64,000 bases of DNA from Tetrapyrgos nigripes (taxonomy: Eukaryota; Basidiomycota; Agaricomycetes; Agaricales; Campanellaceae), in assembly GCA_013368315.1 (NCBI GenBank), contig JAACJM010000007.1, forward strand, positions 806,001 to 870,000, given 5' to 3'. The translations under genes and the position numbers were made by a program. Of this stretch, positions 58,478 through 64,000 are shown piece after piece. The notes below the pieces were generated by a model that saw only the letters and a list, made by a program, of their open reading frames with translations, searched no databases and had not been told where the DNA came from. Each line of letters opens with the position of its first letter. Position 1 is the stretch's first letter.

Positions 58478-61354
58478 TGTAGCTACTCTGATACAAATGT
58501 TATATGTTTTCCTTCCCATCTCTTTTCTGGCCTAGCATTCTGAGAAGCTCAGCCAACCACAAAAAGCTGCCTAGCTCTGAGTACTTTTGATTGATAAGCT
58601 TGAGAATGTGCAGCTTGAGTGAAAGTGATAGTAGAATCATGAAATGTGGCTCACCTCCATTATCTTGGCTTTCAACAGACAAGTTGGCACCCGAACAAAT
58701 TTTTTGGAAACACCAGAGAAATAGGACAAAAATTCCTCTTCTGATGTCTGCTGTCAGTTCAGCCATCCTTCCGCAATTGCATCTGCTGCCACACACTGAT
58801 TTTCTGGTGAGAAGAGTTGTAGCCATAACATCTCTATTCCTTCCTCTGAGAGAGCCATCTTGGACATGCGAGTCTGATAGTGATGAGTGGTCATTTTCGG
58901 CTGGAGTTCTGGAAATCATGGCTTGATATTGTGCTGTATATATGGAACCAAAAACCACATCCAGCAAAGTTGAATTCAGAACCTATGTCTAGCAATATTC
59001 AGAATGATATCCAGCAAACCAATTTATATTTATTAGCGATATACAGAACAATATTCAGTGAAGGATTCAGAATGGCTGATTTGATTCTGATTTATCAAGC
59101 AGCCTGATATCCTTGCTGGATACTATGCTGGATGGGCATTCACACTCGGTTAGGGTAATGTAGACCAATTTTTGGAAATGAAATACATCATACACCATGT
59201 TGTGAATACATATAGAGAGCTTCACTCACGACATGCTTATTGGCAATCATAGACATAGTCATTTAGCGTAATGGGCTTTCTCGTTTAGATTCTATCTATC
59301 TATCAGTATCTGGAATTGATCTGGAATCTTTCTTTTCATTTCTATCTATGCTAGTTGCAGGTTTGATTCTTACCACAAACAGTTTACAAGTTTCAGCTGT
59401 ATTTTTGAGTCCGCTAATTGTCCAACATTGTACGTCTTTTTGGCAACACTTCCAAGACATGATTTCATGGCGTGTGTTGGTTTGGAAAGCCCAAGCTCCC
59501 TATCTGGTCAACCATCCAGCCAAATATCCAGGACAATATTCAGCAAAGGTTGCAGAAGATGGTGACGCTCCAGCAAGCCCGATATGCTTCTGAATATCAT
59601 GCTGGACCACTCCCAACTTCCTATGGGTAATCTGCCAGACTGCCACTGATGGCAGCAGGAATGGATGGCTACAAGATCTTTTTTTTTTCTATGTCAGGCC
59701 ACTGATCAGGCTCTTTGCAGGTACTTTCTCAGCTTTGTACAAGGCCTCTCAAGTGTTGGACAGAAACACAGACGCCCAGTTAATCACAAAGGGTTACACT
59801 GCAATGGTGCCAACGCCATAGATATATATACTTATTATATTCTATGTTTTTACTGTATGTTTTAAATTTGGAAGTGTGGTTCTGGTTTTGGACAGCATGG
59901 TATACGACAGAGCCCATAACGTGAACAAGCCTGAAGGCAGGCAATATGGAAGGTTAGGATTGATGGACTGAATCTGGAAGCCACACTCTGATCGAAGACA
60001 ATGAGCTGATCCTAGATTCTTATGGGATTTCCCACTCCAGTGTAGAAAATCCTGCCATGAGGACATTGAATCCAAGGGACGGTGTTCAAGACCTATGCTC
60101 ATCATTATGGGCGATGAGGAGGATGCTGTCCAGCGTGGAGTAGACTGGTACTAATGGCCTGAGATTAATGCAGCACAATATCCAGTACAGTATAAATGGG
60201 AATCTATGCCTTTAGAGGCCCCAGTAACTACTGCATGTTCTGCAGACAGGCACAGCCAGTAGCACTGTAAGTTCTGCAGAACTTCTACACCATGTTGTGT
60301 GCTTCACTGCCTTTCTCTATCTCTTCTCATCATATAATACAAGTGAGTGGGATTTAGAGCTGACTGGGGTATCTGAATGGGGTAGGATGAATGGAGACGG
60401 CCTTGTTCTCACCACATGCAGCATTGGCCCACAGCCCTTTCATAGGTATCAAGGTTGTTACTTCTACATGGCACCAACATGAAGGAGATGTGGGCCACCA
60501 CTGCGTGTGGCAATGACGAGACCCAAAAGGAGTGAGTGCGAGCGCTAAATGAGCACTGTCAACTGTTTGGTACTGGCTTCTATCTCTCGAGAAAATTGTA
60601 TATCTAAATTGCATAGCCACACACAGAAGCCTCTGGTTATAAGAACATGTTCTGAAGGGCCTCATAACATTGTAACCTTCATGGATGGTGAATGTTAACA
60701 GCGATGAGCAAGTGCGAAGGATGATGGGCGTCAAATGGGCGTTGCAGACCACGTGTTTTTGCAGCAACAGCCAGTACACCTATCGAACACAGCCATATGC
60801 GGGAGCGTCAGATTATAAGAACGACTCCCTCAAGGGCCTCATAATGACACTCACCAGTCTCGCTCATACCATCATCTTCCAAGTCATGGTCTGTCTTAGT
60901 ACTAGCGCCAAATCCCTCCATCAATGACAACGCGCTATAGACGAGCACTATCAAAACTGGGACATTTGGAACTGAGAGAAGCTGAGGTATATGGCCATGA
61001 CAAGGATGCGGAACACTGGTGGAATGACTTGGATACTTATTTTGACTATGACATTGACTTTGACTGGATGAGCACCTCCGAGTCTCATGAGTCTGCAATT
61101 ATTTTACAAGCTGAAGCAGACGGCCATGGAGAGAAGGAGAAAGACTGGTGGAACGATAGTATTGGTGATGACAGTGGCTTCAATCCTGAGACAAGCTTCT
61201 TTCGTGAGTCTGCGAGTTTGCCATTCTAGCTTGGAGCTAACAATGCTGCACCCTATGTTAGGACCCTCTGGAGGTGGAAATGTAAAGGCAGAAAGTCAGG
61301 AACAGGAAATGATCATAGTATGAGCTTTTTCTTCATACAGCTAGTTTCAGTCAA
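58478..61354. other. Repeat-rich, no intact gene
   Basis: No domain-bearing frame. Words such as atattcag and ccagcaa recur; blocks near 59040-59130 and 59520-59610 resemble each other (acaatattcag..aaggnttcagaa, then gatat..ctgctgga). A direct repeat of about 50 bp occurs at 60628-60670 and 60805-60850 (ttataagaac...agggcctcataa). An acidic open frame at 60927-61229 has internal similarity (EHWWNDLDTYFD and KDWWNDSIGDDS) but no known domain. Confidence 0.4.
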
Positions 61355-62407
61355 GTGCATACAGGAATATTGACCCTCGACTCAAAGAAAACATCCTTTA
61401 ATGCTTCTATGCATTCAGGCCAGCAGGACAAGGACAATCAACTGCGATGCCTCCTAAACACCCAGTCTCTAAACATAATAGCTTTTGCGAGGGCTCAACC
61501 CATCCCCAAATATGCCATTCTTTCACACCAGTGGTCTGTAGGCGAAGAAATCAGTCTCGAGGAATGGGTCTGGGTTGTGGTGCACGCTCAACAGTGGCAA
61601 CGGGACAAGTGTAGCACTCCAAAATACAGCACGCTCACTGTGACAAGGAAGTCCAGTTACGAAAAAATACTAAATGCCTGCTCCCAAGCTCTCAAAGACG
61701 GTCTAGATTGGATATGGATCAACACTTGTTGTATCGACAAAGGCGATCACGAAGACGTCTGAGTCATGAGGAACATCAAGGGAATGTATGGATACTACCA
61801 GAATGCTGAAGTCTGCTATGCCTTTCTCAGGGATTGTGGTTGGCATGAGAGATCTTCGCTTTCATTATACAGCATTATCCACAACCGGGACAAAGAGTGG
61901 AGAGGACTAGACAGTAGCGGGTGGCTTCTAAGGAGATGGACATTACAGGAGTTGCTGGCTCCAAGAGAGGTGAAATTCTTTGACAAAGATTGGCATGGTA
62001 TGGGGATGAAACGGACTTGAAAAGAGCAGATTTCTAAAATAACAGGCATCCCACGTTCAGTTATTGGAGGGAAGGTACAAGTGCAGGATGTTGATGTGGC
62101 CAAACAGCTGTGTTGGTCAATACATCGAGAAATGACAAAGCCAGAGGACCAGGCATATTGCCTGTTTGGTATCTTGGGTATTTCAATGGAACCTCTATAT
62201 GGAGAAGGAGTCCATAATGCTTTCGGAAGATTGCAGGACGTTTTGTGCCAGAAATATCCATACAGCAAGCAGGTACTAGACACGATCGTGAACCTGTCCT
62301 CACTCATGACAAATTGGATTCTGGTTTTAGGTATCACTGTGGACGAATTGGATGACTTGGAAGTCAATGACATAAAGTATATAAGGAGTATAATACGCCA
62401 GACTTAG
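61355..62407 (+). pseudogene. HET-domain protein pseudogene
   Basis: Heterokaryon-incompatibility domain protein, a family causing fungal self/non-self reactions. One frame contains PKYAILSHQWSVGEEISLEE, SYEKILNACSQALKDGLDWI with WINTCCIDKGDHEDV, YGYYQNAEVCYAFLRD, WLLRRWTLQELLAPREVKFF, ISKITGIPRSVIGG and PEDQAYCLFGILGISMEPLY with YGEGVHNAFGRLQ: all HET blocks in order. Two TGA codons interrupt it (61760-61762 and 62018-62020) without a change of frame and without usable splice sites around them. The N terminus before PKYAIL is present; sequence after the domain is short (stop at 62405-62407), whereas active HET proteins usually have a long C-terminal half. Decayed by point mutation. Confidence 0.8.
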
Positions 62408-62495
62408 CCAGCTTAGCCCCTCAGCAGTATACCAATATTATATATAGCTTTGACGTGCAAGTTTTAATGAAGCAGCAAATATGCAGCGTAGGGTG

Positions 62496-62500
62496 ACCAG
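62496..62500. repeat. Target-site duplication of solo LTR, left (ACCAG)
   Basis: ACCAG directly before TGTTAGGGTG; repeated at 63319-63323. Confidence 0.85.
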
Positions 62501-63318
62501 TGTTAGGGTGCGTACACAAATTGTATTATTTAAGTATGTAATACAAAGTATTTATGATGTGCTTATGTCCTGCAACTAAGAACCGCTAGGCAGCTCAATG
62601 ACACGCGCGGATAGGGGTTGATATTTGTTCAATGGTCTTGATATCCAAAGGACTCACTCGAACTTAAGGGTAGTTGATTGGAACACTCAATTTAGAGTAT
62701 ACTCGGATAATCGAAGTGATGGGATTGGTTGGTTGATGGTGATGCAGTCAAAGGTTTGACGGCAGGTGAGAATGTAGACTTACGGTAGGTTTATTGCAGT
62801 TTGTCGGGTTAAACGGCAGCCATAGATAGTTAAGTAAAGGTAAACAAGTTATATTTCAATGTATGTAGTTACAAAATAGCAGACTGGGGGCTTTGCAAGT
62901 CCCCAGCCACTTTATATACTAAAAAAACTAAATAGGGGGTATGACTATTACTGACTCCTATTCTCTCGCAACCTTTTCCCGACTCTGACTTGTCTCCCGA
63001 TGACTCATTATCCTGAGTCATCTCCTCTCCTCTGGCTTCCGTGACTCTTCAGGTCCTTCTTGACTCTTAATGACTTACTGATCCCTTCCTTTCCTTTTGG
63101 GGTAGAACTCTCTCTCTCCATTCATTTCTTCAGAACCATCTCAACAATCTTCGTCTTCTTCCAGTCGTCTCCAGATATCTATATCTGGTAATCCATTCCC
63201 TTGCTCTGTTGTTGTTCGTCGGTTTGGGTATGCGTTCCCATTTTCTGTGGCGTCCGTCGGGTTTACTTATTTGGTCCATTGAGATCGTGTAAGCCCGGTT
63301 TTTGGACGCGTCATAACA
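62501..63318 (-). mobile_element. Solo LTR, 818 bp
   Basis: Begins TGTTAGGGTG and ends CGTCATAACA, that is TG...CA with TGTTA/TAACA inverted ends, flanked by the 5-bp duplication ACCAG. Read on the minus strand it has TATATAAAG (about 62910-62920) and a downstream AT-rich region, so the retroelement was oriented minus. No internal region is present, as expected after recombination between two LTRs. It is unrelated in sequence to the LTRs at 47999 and 55279, so it comes from another retrotransposon family. Confidence 0.8.
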
Positions 63319-64000
63319 ACCAGTCAATAGAGCTCACCAAATAGAGTGCTGAGTAGAAAACTAGTAGAGCTTAGATACGAGTTGCTTGTAGAGCAGATAG
63401 AACTGGATATTGTTCTATAGTATCTACAACTTTACAGAGAGCTTTTATACTAGATAAATAGCATGTAATTACTAATATCTACATTGTCCATGGACATACC
63501 TAGAGACTAAGAGGATATTGCCATTGGCCATATTGCTATCTACAGAGATATCACTACATAGTAGAAGATAAGAGTAATGTCTGGAGAATGTCCTGGAGAA
63601 CTGGCATACTTATAGCTACGTAGAAGTTTCATAATAACTCCATATAGAATCATAGTTACTATACATGGAAGATATATATTTCAACAAGTTTGTAGCTGCA
63701 GATTATGCCGTTCAATGTGCACAAAAAATCAAGTCCCCGTCAATATACTTATATGTGGTACCCGTTGATGTTATACCTACCTGTCAAAGATACTTATATG
63801 TTCCGGTCAGCCGCTCAAATTTCGCTGGTTTTCTATGTTTATTGCGTCCAGCCCACCCACCTCAACCCCTCTTATTGCCGTTTTCTACCATTTTTCTTCG
63901 ATTGATCAATATGTACATAGGTAGTAGCAGTGGCAGAGGTCAAAGCGAAACCTGCTTTACTTTCAGAATGCTGGGAAGAGGATCACGAGTTGTTTGATTT
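63319..64000. other. Right edge, no gene seen
   Basis: AT-rich with many tatctac/ctagag words; the first five bases are the right ACCAG duplication. No supported gene. Confidence 0.5.

Overview
The window reads as nuclear DNA of a filamentous basidiomycete, most likely a wood- or litter-decaying Agaricomycete. Genes are split by many short GT-AG introns (about 45-70 nt), gene order is compact and strand-mixed, and one gene is a ligninolytic class II (manganese) peroxidase. Other fungal markers are a chitin-binding LysM protein, a chromodomain Ty3/Gypsy retrotransposon, a KDZ transposase relic and a HET-domain gene.

Left part (1-26.5 kb), ordinary gene-rich chromosome: a small minus-strand protein with a PP1-docking-like motif (1444-1839); a GMC oxidoreductase (2925-5393, minus); divergently, EXO1 (6098-8773, plus) behind a promoter with three MluI cell-cycle boxes; a two-finger C2H2 factor (9495-11350, plus); a RecA/RAD51-type paralogue with eroded nucleotide-binding motifs (13139-14718, plus); an alpha/beta hydrolase (15266-17261, plus); a broken partial copy of the LysM gene (19679-20518, plus); a flavin monooxygenase (21021-23984, minus); and a DUF2855 protein (24844-26477, minus).

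Middle (26.5-43.9 kb): a 4.3-kb stretch without genes, then a YVH1-type dual-specificity phosphatase with a giant low-complexity insert (30774-34569, minus), a small coiled-coil protein (34815-35721, minus), a three-LysM secreted protein whose last exon is split by a 318-bp element with terminal inverted repeats (36140-38453, minus), and the manganese peroxidase (40748-42352, minus). Two possible small spliced genes follow (42803-43180 and 43590-43910).

Right part (44-64 kb), a transposon-rich region: a decayed KDZ transposase with CxC2 cysteine cluster but no catalytic core (44.4-47.2 kb); a complete LTR-to-LTR chromovirus (47999-55752, target duplication ACTTG) with a gag-upstream ORF and an extra ORF before the 3' LTR that combines two Cys/His modules with a Gly-Trp-rich tail; a 2-oxoglutarate dioxygenase-like gene of the TET/JBP kind known to travel with KDZ transposons (57447-58477); a HET-domain pseudogene (61355-62407); and an 818-bp solo LTR with target duplication ACCAG (62501-63318). 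EXO1 and the RAD51 paralogue both point to homologous recombination and repair. The peroxidase, GMC oxidase and FMO fit an oxidative saprotroph. The right-hand third records nested transposon insertion followed by point-mutational decay.
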